Shown: positions 44,317 to 53,870 of the stretch, in pieces
How the letters are laid out: each line of letters starts with the position of its first letter
Position numbering within the stretch: position 1 is the stretch's first letter
Source of the DNA: an uncultured Alphaproteobacteria bacterium
GTDB taxonomy: Bacteria > Pseudomonadota > Alphaproteobacteria > HIMB59 > GCA-002718135
DNA: 64,000 bases
Direction of reading: 5' to 3'
NCBI GenBank assembly: GCA_902521315.1
Contig: CABYRH010000001.1
Span: 1 to 64,000 of the forward strand
The notes under the pieces: model-generated
Seen by the model: the letters and a program-made list of their open reading frames with translations, nothing else
What the model was told of the DNA's origin: nothing
The model's database searches: none
Made by a program: the position numbers and the translations under genes

Positions 44317-44742
44317 TTAATAAAATGCAATTGCTGCAGCAATTAAAACTATTACTAACAGCCCTCTTCCACTCATTGTTGCTATTTTCATAATAGTTTT
44401 ATTTGGTGGTAAATTATTTTTAGAAGAATTAAACACATGAAAATTTATAAAAGCAGATAGGCCTAAAAGAAAACCTGCTGCAATTATTTTGATAGTAAAT
44501 GCACTATTTATAATAAAGCCATCATAGAGATTAATTGATAGTATTATTCCAGATATCCACAAAACAATTAGGGATATAAGACCAATATAGCCTAGTAACT
44601 TCAAAATCTTAGCTGTGGTTAAATCAGGAATTTGATTTGCTTTTGCATAAACAGATTGAATCACTCCACCACCAACTAAAACACCACCTGAAAAAACGAT
44701 TGCAAGGTAGTGTATAAACTTAAGTATTATTATTAATGTCAT
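44317..44742 (-). CDS. Small integral membrane protein, unknown
   Basis: 141 residues with four membrane helices; KFIHYLAIVFSGGVLVGGG and a His in helix 4 (FINFHVFNSS) recall heme- or copper-related four-helix proteins such as the CopD/DUF2269-like sets, but no motif decides. Marks the right edge of the island. Confidence 0.6.
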   Translation of the reverse strand: MTLIIILKFIHYLAIVFSGGVLVGGGVIQSVYAKANQIPDLTTAKILKLLGYIGLISLIVLWISGIILSINLYDGFIINSAFTIKIIAAGFLLGLSAFINFHVFNSSKNNLPPNKTIMKIATMSGRGLLVIVLIAAAIAFY

Positions 44743-44790
44743 TAAAATTAAATATTACTTTCCCTATTATTATAGTATTTAAGTTTAGAT

Positions 44791-45327
44791 ATGAAAATAA
44801 AAAAAGGAGATACTCCAGAACTAAAATTAAAGAAAATGGATGGATCAGATTTTGATCTAAATAATTTTAAAGGAAAAAAAGTATATTTAAAATATATGAG
44901 ATTTGCCTCTTGTATGTTTTGTAATCTAGAAGTGAATCATTTGAAATATAAACATAATGAATTTGGTAAAGACTTTGAAATAGTTTTAGTATTTCATTCA
45001 TCTGTTGAAAATTTAAAAAAACAAATGAAAAAGCATGGCCCTCTTCCATTTACGATTTTAGCAGATCCAGATTTTTCTTATTATAAAAAATATGAAATAG
45101 AGAGATCAATGGGAAAATTAATGAATGCTTTTATATTCAAGTTCCCTAAAGCTATAGCTGCAATGCTAAAAGGATATATTCCGATTAAACTTGGAGGATA
45201 TCTCGATATAGCTACTGCTGATTTCTTCCTTGATAAAGATGGTGTCGTTTTAGAAGCAAAATATTCTTTAAAAGATGCATTTGATGGTTTTGAATTTTCT
45301 GAAATTAAAAAATTTTCTTTAAAGTAA
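44791..45327 (+). CDS. Peroxiredoxin-like (AhpC/TSA) thioredoxin-fold protein
   Basis: 178 residues. Thioredoxin fold with a CxxC-type site in RFASCMFCNLEV near residue 50, FHSSVENLKKQMKKHGPLPFTILADP (peroxiredoxin core strand and the cis-Pro region), and a C-terminal DIATADFFLDKDGVV. The pattern matches the AhpC/TSA-2 (PRXL2-like) group; it reduces peroxides or disulfides in the cytoplasm. It ends at a strong bidirectional terminator. Confidence 0.78.
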   Translation: MKIKKGDTPELKLKKMDGSDFDLNNFKGKKVYLKYMRFASCMFCNLEVNHLKYKHNEFGKDFEIVLVFHSSVENLKKQMKKHGPLPFTILADPDFSYYKKYEIERSMGKLMNAFIFKFPKAIAAMLKGYIPIKLGGYLDIATADFFLDKDGVVLEAKYSLKDAFDGFEFSEIKKFSLK

Positions 45328-45328
45328 A

Positions 45329-45352
45329 AAGCTGGGATTTAAATCCCAGCTT
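45329..45352. terminator. Bidirectional intrinsic terminator
   Basis: AAGCTGGGATTTAAATCCCAGCTT is a perfect 24-base palindrome between two converging genes (10 or more stem pairs with an AT centre). Serves both strands. Confidence 0.85.
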
Positions 45353-45360
45353 AAATACAA

Positions 45361-45765
45361 CTAAGTGTATATTGTGTATGAAAGTCGATAGATTAAAACA
45401 ATCGCTATAATAACAAATACGTGCCCCACTATCTCATCCCCAACATCTTGTTTTGAATCAGGATCAATAATCTTGAACCTTGTTGCCCAACCTAAAATTA
45501 CCTGATGTGTTGAAACAAGAAAATTCAATACAAAAAATAACCATGCACCTTCAGGTCCTCGAAATAGTAAATAAATTCCCAAAATTAAAATTGGCAACAC
45601 AAAAGTTCCAACAATTCTTATAATAGGAACTGACTTTTCACCTAAATCATATCGAGTAACTAATGTATTAGGACTTAATACTGTCAGAAAAGCATAATAA
45701 CCTAAGCCCAACATACTTATAATGTATAAAACTAGATTTAAAGTTCCACCCCAAGCTATAATCAT
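45361..45765 (-). CDS. Small integral membrane protein, unknown
   Basis: 134 residues with four predicted membrane helices (about 8-28, 48-68, 75-92, 110-130). AAAGGAAAG precedes the ATG. No family recognised. Single-gene unit ending at the bidirectional terminator. Confidence 0.6.
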   Translation of the reverse strand: MIIAWGGTLNLVLYIISMLGLGYYAFLTVLSPNTLVTRYDLGEKSVPIIRIVGTFVLPILILGIYLLFRGPEGAWLFFVLNFLVSTHQVILGWATRFKIIDPDSKQDVGDEIVGHVFVIIAIVLIYRLSYTIYT

Positions 45766-45824
45766 AACATCTTCTTTCCTTTAAAATTAAACAATTTAAT
45801 TAAAATACTTATCATGTTTGAATT

Positions 45825-45852
45825 TTGTCAATATTTACATTTGCAATATAAT
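45825..45852 (+). promoter_or_regulatory. Sigma70-like promoter for the cyclase gene
   Basis: TTGTCA (45825-45830), 16-base spacer, TATAAT (45847-45852): the best promoter match in the window. Transcript would start near 45859, giving a leader of about 55 bases before ATG 45915. Confidence 0.65.
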
Positions 45853-45914
45853 AATATTATAATTTAATTATTAATTTTTGATGATTATACTATAGATTTT
45901 TGATAAAAAAAATT

Positions 45915-47729
45915 ATGAATACAGAAAGAAAACTAGCAACTATTTTAGCTACTGATTGTGTAAATTTCAGCAAACATATGGAAGAAAATGAAGAATTAAC
46001 ATTATCTAATCTTAATGAATGCAGAAAAATTATTGATGAAATTATAGCTAAATTTGATGGTAAAATTTTTTCAACTGCTGGTGATTCTGTAGTAGCTGAA
46101 TTTGCGAGTCCTGTACAATGTGTAAAAGCTGCTGTTGAATTTCAAGATAAATTATATGAAAGAAATGAACACTCTTTAACTAAGTTACAATTAAGCTGGA
46201 GAGTTGGTATTCATGTAGATGATGTAATTGTAGAAAATAATAACATTATGGGCTCAGGTGTAAATGTTGCTGCAAGATTAGAAAGTCAAAGTGAGCCTGG
46301 TAAAATACTTGTTTCAAAAATAGTCAAAGATCAAGTTGATAAAAGAATTGATTATTCAATAGAAGCTGATGGTACAAGAAAACTAAAAAATATAAGCGAT
46401 GAATTCGAGGTTTTCAAAGTAAAAGGTTTAAAAATAGATGATGATGATTTTTTCTCTGAAGAAGTTAATAAGGAAAACAATGAAGATGAAAATAATAAAA
46501 AAGATGATAATGTAATTATTACACGAAATTCTTCACAACCAAAAATAGCAATACTTACATTTAAGAATGTAAGCAAAAATGATGACAGTGAATTTTTGGT
46601 TGAAGCTATAACAGGTGATTTAATTATAGAATTTTCTAGATTGAAAGAATTTGATGTTGTTTCAAAAAAAACATGTGACGATCATGATAAAAGTAATGAG
46701 GACGCACTTACATTTGCAAAAAAACATAAAATTGATTTTTTAGTTGGTGGAAACATTAGATCAGCTGGTAATAGATTAAGAGTAGCAGTAGATTTAACTA
46801 ATGCAAAAGATGGTTCCATTATATGGGGGGATCGATATGATAGAGTTCTTGAGGATATTTTTGATATTCAAGATGAAATTGTTCAAAAAATATCAAAAGA
46901 ATTATTAGGTAATATAGAAATTACAAATTTACAAAATATTAAAAGAAAACCCACGGAAAATTTAAATTCTTATGAAAATTTAGTTATTGGAAGATATCAC
47001 TGGCTTAGACAATCATCAGCAAAAGAACATAATGATAAGGCTTTATATCACTTTGATAAAGCTCTCGAACAAGATGAAACAAATGCAAGAGCGCACTCAC
47101 TTAAAGCTTGTACAATTGGTGGTGGCCTAGGTAAACAATATTATGAAGATAATGATAAAATGATGAAAATGATTTTTCATCATATTGAGAAAAGTTTAGA
47201 GCATGATGAGAACGATTATGAAGTAAGAAGAATTAGCTCTGCTATTTCCTTAATGCAAAAAAAATATGAAGAATCAGAAGAACATGGAAAGATTGCCTAC
47301 TCTATGAATCCAAATGATCCAAGAGTACTTGCAGTTTACGGTGAAATATTAGTAAGAAATAAAAAAATTGATCAAGGTTTAGAATTACTTCACAAAGCGC
47401 TTGAATTAGATCCTATACCTGCTGGTCAAAAAACATCAGATAACAGATATAGAGATCTTGTATTAGGTTATTTTTGTAAAAAGGATTATGATGTTTGCAT
47501 AACCCAAGCTCAAAAAATTAAAGAGTTGGAACCACGATCTTGGATATTCCTCTTATTTTCATTAAAAGAAAAGAATAATGAAATTAATTTAAAAGAAAAT
47601 GAATATTTTGTTAACAAATATGATGATTATTCAAAACTAGATTGGAAAGAGACAATTAAAGGTTTTCATCTACCAGATGAAGAAATGAATAAAAATTTAG
47701 AAAATTTTACAAATCAAGTTATTAATTAA
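45915..47729 (+). CDS. Class III nucleotide cyclase with TolB-like and TPR region
   Basis: About 604 residues. N-terminal class III cyclase domain (about 1-175): metal Asp in LATDCVNFSK, second Asp in STAGDSVVAEF, GVNVAARLES carrying the transition-state Asn/Arg. Next a TolB-like N-terminal region (IAILTFKNVS ... DFLVGGNIRSAGNRLRVAVDLTNAKDGSIIWGDRYD), then TPR-like repeats (YHFDKALEQDETNARAH, AYSMNPNDPRVLAVYGE, LLHKALELDPIP). This architecture is common in alphaproteobacteria. The track start is TTG 45900; ATG 45915 (MNTERKLATI) is preferred. Makes cAMP or cGMP. Converges on the K+ channel gene with a 4-base overlap. Confidence 0.87.
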   Translation: MNTERKLATILATDCVNFSKHMEENEELTLSNLNECRKIIDEIIAKFDGKIFSTAGDSVVAEFASPVQCVKAAVEFQDKLYERNEHSLTKLQLSWRVGIHVDDVIVENNNIMGSGVNVAARLESQSEPGKILVSKIVKDQVDKRIDYSIEADGTRKLKNISDEFEVFKVKGLKIDDDDFFSEEVNKENNEDENNKKDDNVIITRNSSQPKIAILTFKNVSKNDDSEFLVEAITGDLIIEFSRLKEFDVVSKKTCDDHDKSNEDALTFAKKHKIDFLVGGNIRSAGNRLRVAVDLTNAKDGSIIWGDRYDRVLEDIFDIQDEIVQKISKELLGNIEITNLQNIKRKPTENLNSYENLVIGRYHWLRQSSAKEHNDKALYHFDKALEQDETNARAHSLKACTIGGGLGKQYYEDNDKMMKMIFHHIEKSLEHDENDYEVRRISSAISLMQKKYEESEEHGKIAYSMNPNDPRVLAVYGEILVRNKKIDQGLELLHKALELDPIPAGQKTSDNRYRDLVLGYFCKKDYDVCITQAQKIKELEPRSWIFLLFSLKEKNNEINLKENEYFVNKYDDYSKLDWKETIKGFHLPDEEMNKNLENFTNQVIN

Positions 47730-48466
47730 TCTTTATTTTTTCTATCTGAAAAAGCACTTGCTAATATACCGGCTGGTAAAGCAACAGCTCCAATTCCAAA
47801 CAATGCAGTGCATACTGCAGCAAATCTACCTAAAAATGTAATAGGTGTATAATCACCATAACCTGTTGATAGTAAAGCTGCAGAACTTACCCATAAAGCT
47901 CTCGGGATTGATCCAAAAGCTTCTGGTTGCAAATCTCCCTCGACAACATAAAGTAAAGTAGCAGATAATAACATAAGGCTTAGAGTAATTAGTAATGAAA
48001 ATATTAATTCATGCCTTCTGTCGTATATTGCATGTAAAATAAAATTTACTGACTCACTAAAACGTCCAAATCTTAAAATACTAAATATTCTTATAGCTCT
48101 TAATAATCTTACTAAAAAACCTTCATTTATTCCTATTAAAAATAATGGGATAAGTGCAATTGCATCAATTAAAGCAGGGAGAGTAAAAATATATTTTATT
48201 TTTCCATTAAGTCCTTTGAATTTATCTATTTGATCAACAGCTACTAATCTACAAATATACTCAATTAAAAATACTATACCAAAAAAAAGTTTTGCTGAGT
48301 CAAAGAGCTGCGAGTATTGATTATAAATCAGTTTTTCTGACTCAATAACAACAAAAACGCAGTTCAATATAATGAGAAAGAATATAATTTTTTCAATTAA
48401 TGTAAAATCCTTCTCTTCAAGACCAAAATGTAAGTGTTCAAATAAATACTTTGAAAATGAATTCAT
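47726..48466 (-). CDS. Voltage-gated potassium channel (Kv-like)
   Basis: 246 residues with six membrane helices. The K+ selectivity filter LLSTGYGDYTP is canonical, and S4 is VRLLRAIRIFSILRF with three or four Arg. S6 GIGAVALPAGILASAF has the gating glycine. The C-terminal tail is short, with no cyclic-nucleotide domain. It lies between the two cyclases, divergent from the MscS-CNB channel with 34 bases between the genes. Confidence 0.9.
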   Translation of the reverse strand: MNSFSKYLFEHLHFGLEEKDFTLIEKIIFFLIILNCVFVVIESEKLIYNQYSQLFDSAKLFFGIVFLIEYICRLVAVDQIDKFKGLNGKIKYIFTLPALIDAIALIPLFLIGINEGFLVRLLRAIRIFSILRFGRFSESVNFILHAIYDRRHELIFSLLITLSLMLLSATLLYVVEGDLQPEAFGSIPRALWVSSAALLSTGYGDYTPITFLGRFAAVCTALFGIGAVALPAGILASAFSDRKNKD

Positions 48467-48500
48467 TTTTATATAAATTCTTTATAGTAAAAATTATAAA

Positions 48501-50171
48501 ATGAAAATTAACATTTTTTATCTATTTTCTAAGATTAGTATAATTTTAATATGCTTGTTATGTATCTTATCCATTCTATTATTTTATAACAATGCAGTTA
48601 CTTTAAATTCTTTATATATACTCATTTCTCTACTCATTATTGGCTCTGTTATACGACTTAATAAATTAAAGAAATTTACTCGAGTATTATTTACTATCAT
48701 TATACTTCCCATTTTATCATACCTAATGGTAAATTTTTCTTATGATATAATTATTCAAGATGAATTTATATTAATTAATCAATCTATAAGCAACTTTATA
48801 GATAAAATCTTACTGATAACTTTATATTTTATTCCATCAATATTCATAATGATGTTTTATAAATATGAAGTATTGTCATTAAACGACAAATCAGGAACAA
48901 CAATACCTGAAATTATAACATTTATTTTTCAGTTTTTATTATTTGCAATACCATCATTTTTAGTTTTATCGTTTGTTTTTAATTTAGAACTTACAAGTAT
49001 ACTTGCTGCTGGTGGAATAGTTTTTGCTGCCATTGCTCTTTCCCTGCAGTCGAGTTTATCAGATTTAATTAAAGGAATTTTTGTAAATATTGAGAGACCA
49101 TTTGCTATTAATGATTGGATAACTGTTGATGATAAAACAGGTTATGTAGAAAATATTACATGGAGAAGTACAAGAATAAGAACATTTCAGAATACTGAAG
49201 TAATCATTCCAAATGAAATCGTTGCAGATTCAATTTTAACTAATTGGAGCAAACAAGATAAAGAAAAAATGAGTGAAGGTTTCCATATTTTTAATAAATT
49301 ATATTTTCACCCATCTCATGACCCAGAAAATATATCAAAATTACTTTATAATGCTCTTAAAAAAGCAAAACCTGTTGATGGTAGAGAGCAATTAAATTTA
49401 CAGTGGGTTCGTTTTATTGGAGCTAATGAATTTGGATTAGAATTTGTTGTTGCTTTTGATTGTACAAAGAGAATTTTAAAAAATTCGATGCAAGATAGTG
49501 TTATGATGGAAATACATAAAACTTTAAGACATGCAGGAGTTCAAATGTCTGCTGGGAAACTATATGGAAAACTTGAAGAAGATACAGGGCTGCATGCTCT
49601 TGATACAAATAGAAATAGAGAAGATTTTGAAAAAAGGCAGGTTAGCGAATTTAATCCTTATAATGAGTCAGTAAAAAATAGAGTTCTACTCCAAAAAATT
49701 CCTATTTTTATGTCTTTAAATTCTGAAGATTTAGATGAAATTGCTGAAAATGCAGAAAGACTTCATTTTGAAAAAGACGATTACATTATTAAACAAAATG
49801 ATTCTGGAGATTCTCTTTACGTTATAAATGACGGAGTAGTATCAGTTTATTTAGATAATGAAAGTAAAGATAAAGTATTTTTAGCCAAACTTGGTGTTGG
49901 AGATTTTGTTGGTGAAGGTAGTCTTCTAACTGGTGAACCAAGATCTGCTAATGTGATAGCCGAAACTCCTTGTATAGTAATAAAAGTTAGCAAAGATATT
50001 ATAAAAGATATTTTTTCTAAAAATCCTAATGTGTATGATTATGTTGCGAATATTCTAGCTCAAAGAAAGTTAAAACTTGATAAGAAAAAAAATGAAAGTC
50101 AATTAACTAAAGATGAAAATAAAAATCTTGTTAATGATATTAAGAATGCAATAATAAATTTTTTGAAATAA
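48501..50171 (+). CDS. MscS-family channel fused to a cyclic-nucleotide-binding domain
   Basis: 556 residues. About five N-terminal membrane helices, then the MscS pore helix and beta domain (AAGGIVFAAIALSLQSSLSDLIKG, NIERPFAINDWITVDD, IIPNEIVADSILTNWS), the cytoplasmic part to about 385, then a CNB domain (about 395-515) with GDSLYVINDGVVSVYL and the phosphate-binding cassette FVGEGSLLTGEPRSANV. The cassette keeps GE..L and R.A, so it should bind cAMP or cGMP. Likely a cyclic-nucleotide-modulated osmotic or ion-efflux channel. It converges on a cyclase gene with 11 bases between stops. Confidence 0.9.
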   Translation: MKINIFYLFSKISIILICLLCILSILLFYNNAVTLNSLYILISLLIIGSVIRLNKLKKFTRVLFTIIILPILSYLMVNFSYDIIIQDEFILINQSISNFIDKILLITLYFIPSIFIMMFYKYEVLSLNDKSGTTIPEIITFIFQFLLFAIPSFLVLSFVFNLELTSILAAGGIVFAAIALSLQSSLSDLIKGIFVNIERPFAINDWITVDDKTGYVENITWRSTRIRTFQNTEVIIPNEIVADSILTNWSKQDKEKMSEGFHIFNKLYFHPSHDPENISKLLYNALKKAKPVDGREQLNLQWVRFIGANEFGLEFVVAFDCTKRILKNSMQDSVMMEIHKTLRHAGVQMSAGKLYGKLEEDTGLHALDTNRNREDFEKRQVSEFNPYNESVKNRVLLQKIPIFMSLNSEDLDEIAENAERLHFEKDDYIIKQNDSGDSLYVINDGVVSVYLDNESKDKVFLAKLGVGDFVGEGSLLTGEPRSANVIAETPCIVIKVSKDIIKDIFSKNPNVYDYVANILAQRKLKLDKKKNESQLTKDENKNLVNDIKNAIINFLK

Positions 50172-50182
50172 AATAAACTCCC

Positions 50183-51469
50183 CTATTCATCTTCAATTTC
50201 TTTTTTAAAATCTTCTTGTAGTTTTTTTAATTCTTTCATCGCAGCTTTCATATCGGAACTATCAAATATTTGAATATCCACGTGTTTACCTTTTTTCGAA
50301 TATGATTTTTTTGTTTTACTATTACTTTTATTTTTGAAACTTATTACCTTGTGAGTTTTAATAGGTCTTACAAAACCTTTAGGAGTTATTTCTTTGTACT
50401 CTTCACAATTAATTTGATTTTTAACTAAATTATAAGTTGTATCAGAAATAATAATTTCATTTTCAGGAGCAATGGATTGTAATCTAGACGCTAGATTTAC
50501 AGAGGAACCTATAGCTGTATAATCACTCATTACACTAGATCCAAAATCACCAACATTCGCAAAACCTGAAGAGATGCCATACCTTACCTTCAATCCATCT
50601 TTAACACCCTGTCTAATCCAGAAAGATTGCAGTTCATTAACTCGTTCTTTCATTTCCAACGCCATGTTTATACAATTTATTGCATCATTTTCATCTCCTA
50701 ATGTTTCAGGAGCACCGTGAAAGGAAAGTATTGCATCGCCAATAAATTTATCAATCGTAGCATTTGAATTTATTGCAATTAAACTCATTTCACTAAGATA
50801 ATTATTCAAGATTAAAGCAAGTTTTTCTGCTTCTAATGAATCAGATAGATCAGTAAAATTAACAATATCAGAAAAAAATATGGTTAAATTTTTCCTGACA
50901 TAACTCTCTTTTGTTTTTTTTCCTGACTCTTCCTCATCAAAAATAGACTGGTATACTTGTGGTGAAAGATATTTTGATAACCTATTTGCAATATTTTCTA
51001 ATCTTTTAGTTTTTTCTTCAATTAATTCTCTATCTTTTAATTTTTGATCAAGTAATTCCTCTTTTTCCCTTCTTAGATTATACTCATCTGTTCTATCAAC
51101 AAATTGCCCTTGAATACCGTTTAAAAAAGGAAAATCTTTGTTTTCAGTATATGCAGATAGTAAGGAATAAACCTTAATTTCATCATCAATTTTTATTTCT
51201 ATTTTAGGGATAATAACAAAACCATTTTTTTCTAATTTTTGTTTAAAATTTTTAATATATTCATCTGCAACTCCAAGCTGTTCTAATATACTAGTAAAAG
51301 GAATATTATTGACAGTTTTTAAAATAGGAAAAAATTTTTTAAAATTTTTATTTACTCGCAGAACTTCTAAATTTCTATTGGCAAAATAAGCAGCTGTGAC
51401 AGCATTAGAGAAATTAAAAAAACTTAAATCTATGATAGTTTTTTCATCAAAAAACTTATCCAGTTTCAT
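50183..51469 (-). CDS. PAS-domain class III nucleotide cyclase
   Basis: 428 residues. N-terminal PAS-like sensor (about 10-130, AAYFANRNLEVLRVNKNFKKFF), a coiled-coil signalling helix (EEKTKRLENIANRLSKYLSPQVYQSIF), then the cyclase domain (about 190-375): metal Asp in TIFFSDIVNFTDLSD, second Asp in KFIGDAILSFHG, YTAIGSSVNLASRLQS with Asn/Arg. The C-terminal tail is Lys-rich and coiled. No membrane segment. The product is likely cAMP or cGMP; the neighbouring CNB-MscS channel is the natural receiver (inference). Confidence 0.88.
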   Translation of the reverse strand: MKLDKFFDEKTIIDLSFFNFSNAVTAAYFANRNLEVLRVNKNFKKFFPILKTVNNIPFTSILEQLGVADEYIKNFKQKLEKNGFVIIPKIEIKIDDEIKVYSLLSAYTENKDFPFLNGIQGQFVDRTDEYNLRREKEELLDQKLKDRELIEEKTKRLENIANRLSKYLSPQVYQSIFDEEESGKKTKESYVRKNLTIFFSDIVNFTDLSDSLEAEKLALILNNYLSEMSLIAINSNATIDKFIGDAILSFHGAPETLGDENDAINCINMALEMKERVNELQSFWIRQGVKDGLKVRYGISSGFANVGDFGSSVMSDYTAIGSSVNLASRLQSIAPENEIIISDTTYNLVKNQINCEEYKEITPKGFVRPIKTHKVISFKNKSNSKTKKSYSKKGKHVDIQIFDSSDMKAAMKELKKLQEDFKKEIEDE

Positions 51470-51480
51470 TTATAATTTTA

Positions 51481-51999
51481 TTATGGGTGATGTTTAGTAA
51501 TTCCGCTAATATAATCCATGATTGCTATAACTAAGCCTGATAAAATAAATACAGCATGAATGAATATCATTAAGTATATTTCTTCTGATGTTTTCGAACC
51601 TACATCAATAAAAGCTTCTAGCAAGCCAATACTTGAAATAGCTACTATTGAGGCAATAAGCTTTAATTTTAAACCTGAAAAATCAAGCTTACCCATCCAC
51701 TCTGGTTTATCTTCAGATTGATTTGCGATATCTATTTTAGACACGAAATTCTCGTATCCAGCAAAAATTACCATTAAAACTAAATTTCCAACAAGAGCTA
51801 AGTCAACAATATGCAACACAAATACAAGAAGTTCATTTAAGGTTAATTCACTTAAGTGTGTAATTTCATAAATGAATAACGCAATAACTTTGTATGTAAT
51901 AACTAGTAGAGTAAGACATAACGCAACGTAAACAGGAGCTAAAGCCCATCTGCTTGAAAACATTGCTCTTTCAAGAAGTCCTTCAAACAATCTACGCAT
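51481..51999 (-). CDS. UPF0114 family membrane protein (YqhA-like)
   Basis: 172 residues with three or four membrane helices. LLERAMFSSRWALAPVYVALCLTLL, VDLALVGNLVLMVIFAGYENFVSK and WMGKLDFSGLKLKLIASIVAISSIGLLEAF are the characteristic blocks of the YqhA family. Function unknown. It precedes the PAS cyclase on the same strand with an 11-base gap and could share its transcript. Confidence 0.88.
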   Translation of the reverse strand: MRRLFEGLLERAMFSSRWALAPVYVALCLTLLVITYKVIALFIYEITHLSELTLNELLVFVLHIVDLALVGNLVLMVIFAGYENFVSKIDIANQSEDKPEWMGKLDFSGLKLKLIASIVAISSIGLLEAFIDVGSKTSEEIYLMIFIHAVFILSGLVIAIMDYISGITKHHP

Positions 52000-52043
52000 T
52001 CAATATAAGTAATTTTTAAATAATATTTGTCAATTAAATTTTA

Positions 52044-52964
52044 CTACTTGCCCCATTTATAAGTAAGTAAATCGTATCTTTTAGCAAAATTTAATAATAA
52101 ATTTTTTGTATCTTGATCTAAAGGTTGAATTGGATCTCTGCAGAAATCTGATTTAATTACCCCGCCTTCTTTCATTACTGTTTTTGTAGCTCTGAAACCA
52201 CATTGTCTATTTTCAAAATTTATTAAAGGCAGAATATTATTATAAATTTCTTCAGATTTATCTTTTTCATTATTCCAAAAAAGATCAATTACTGGAGCTA
52301 TTTTTTCTGGAAGCAATGCTGAGCTCATACTTCCAGAAATTCCAGCTTCTAAGTCCGCGTATAAAGTAATACTTTCTTCACCATCAAAAGGTGCATCTAA
52401 TCTAGAACTACAATTTTTAATCAGAGCTCTTATTTTTGATGCTGCGTTAGCACTTTCAATTTTAAAACATGTTAGTTGTTCAATTTCATTGATCATTTTT
52501 GTAAGAAGAGGTACTGAAAGTTCAATTCCAGATAATGGTGCGTCTTGTATCATTATGGGTATCCCGACCTTAGAAATTTCATCAAATTGTTCAAAAATTT
52601 GATCTGCATTGCCTTTAAGTAATGCACCGTGATAAGGCGGCATCATCATAATAATATCAGCTCCAAGTGATTTTGCTAACTCTGCTCTTGGACGCACAAT
52701 ATCAGTTGCAAAATGACTAACTGTAACAATAGTCTTAACTCTTCCATCAATTTTTTTCATAGAAAGTTTTGTTAATTTTTCCCTTTCATCATCTGAAAGT
52801 AAAAATTGTTCAGAATAATTAGCAAGAATACATATGCCTTGAACTTTTTGATCAACCATACAATCCAAAACTCTTTCCATACCTTCATAATCTACTTCGC
52901 CATTATCGTGAAAAGGTGTTGGGGCTACAGGCCACATTCCATAATATTTATATTTAGTACTCAT
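52044..52964 (-). CDS. DHDPS/NAL-family aldolase or dehydratase
   Basis: 306 residues. TIM-barrel lyase that uses a Schiff-base lysine: PVAPTPFHDNGEVDYEGMERVLD at the start, MMPPYHG, and the Lys in LTCFKIESA. The dapA-specific YNVPGRT motif is absent, replaced by MIQDAPLSGIEL, so lysine biosynthesis is unlikely; keto-acid sugar or hydroxyproline-type catabolism is more probable. It follows the two EamA transporters and dmdA in one minus-strand run. Confidence 0.82.
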   Translation of the reverse strand: MSTKYKYYGMWPVAPTPFHDNGEVDYEGMERVLDCMVDQKVQGICILANYSEQFLLSDDEREKLTKLSMKKIDGRVKTIVTVSHFATDIVRPRAELAKSLGADIIMMMPPYHGALLKGNADQIFEQFDEISKVGIPIMIQDAPLSGIELSVPLLTKMINEIEQLTCFKIESANAASKIRALIKNCSSRLDAPFDGEESITLYADLEAGISGSMSSALLPEKIAPVIDLFWNNEKDKSEEIYNNILPLINFENRQCGFRATKTVMKEGGVIKSDFCRDPIQPLDQDTKNLLLNFAKRYDLLTYKWGK

Positions 52965-52982
52965 ATAATTTTCAATTAAATA

Positions 52983-53870
52983 TTAATTTCCATTAATAAC
53001 AATATTTTTAGTTTTTTTAAAATCTTTGCTTCTTTCATTATAAGTTATAAGCAATACTGATGAAAATACAACTATCCCCCCAATCCATGTCCATACATCT
53101 GGGGTTTCATTAAAGACAAAAAAACCAAAAGCAGAACCAAAAATTAATCCACTAAACCACACTGGTTGTGTTACTGATAATTCAGCATATTTATATGACA
53201 AAGCTAAAGATAGATGGAGAATTGTACCTGATATCGCACCTATAAAAACAAAAATTAAAGATTGTAATGAAGGCATTTGCCAAAAATATATAGCAAGAGG
53301 TAAAGCAAAAATTGTCATAAGAGTATATTGATATGTAACCATTGTTATAGGAGAATCATCTTTAGAGACAAATTTAGATACGATAATAATTAAAGACCAG
53401 AAAGTTAATGAAATTAGAATCATAATTGTTCCAATATTAAAATCTACAATACCAGGTCTAACAATAATAAGCATTCCTATAAAACCAATTACTAATGCCA
53501 AAATACGATACATATAAACTTTCTCTCTAAAAATTATAAAACTAAGTAAAACAACAATTATAGGACTCAAGAAATGTAAAGCTTTAAATTGTTCAAAGGG
53601 AACATATACTAGAGCGCCAAATCCAAGTATCATCATGGGAAGATTGAACAATCCACGAATAAAATAAAATTTAAAATTTTTAGTTTTATATGGAATAAAT
53701 TTTTTTTTAATTAAATATGGTAAAATTATTATAAGACCAAAAAAAAATCTTAGAAAACCAATTGTATATACATTAGAATCATATTGTGCACTTCTAATTA
53801 ATGACTCCATTAAAACTGCAAAAAAAGATCCTGAGACAGTTAATAAAATTGCTTTTATATTATTATTCAT
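52983..53870 (-). CDS. EamA/DMT-family transporter, paralog 2
   Basis: 295 residues with ten membrane helices. Very similar to the adjacent upstream gene (shared GFLRFFFGL.ILP, RG..N.PMM and IIVVLLSFI blocks), so the two arose by tandem duplication. It overlaps the paralog's stop by one base. Substrate unknown; the neighbouring dmdA hints at an organosulfur or related compound, which is speculation. Confidence 0.85.
   Translation of the reverse strand: MNNNIKAILLTVSGSFFAVLMESLIRSAQYDSNVYTIGFLRFFFGLIIILPYLIKKKFIPYKTKNFKFYFIRGLFNLPMMILGFGALVYVPFEQFKALHFLSPIIVVLLSFIIFREKVYMYRILALVIGFIGMLIIVRPGIVDFNIGTIMILISLTFWSLIIIVSKFVSKDDSPITMVTYQYTLMTIFALPLAIYFWQMPSLQSLIFVFIGAISGTILHLSLALSYKYAELSVTQPVWFSGLIFGSAFGFFVFNETPDVWTWIGGIVVFSSVLLITYNERSKDFKKTKNIVINGN

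Noticed and set aside
45915-51469. Calling the cyclase/channel cluster a Pycsar defence system
   Set aside because: CNB-MscS and PAS/TPR cyclases are also common housekeeping signalling proteins, and no defence gene adjoins them directly.
52044-52964. Assigning dapA
   Set aside because: The lysine-pathway motif region differs and the neighbours do not concern lysine synthesis.
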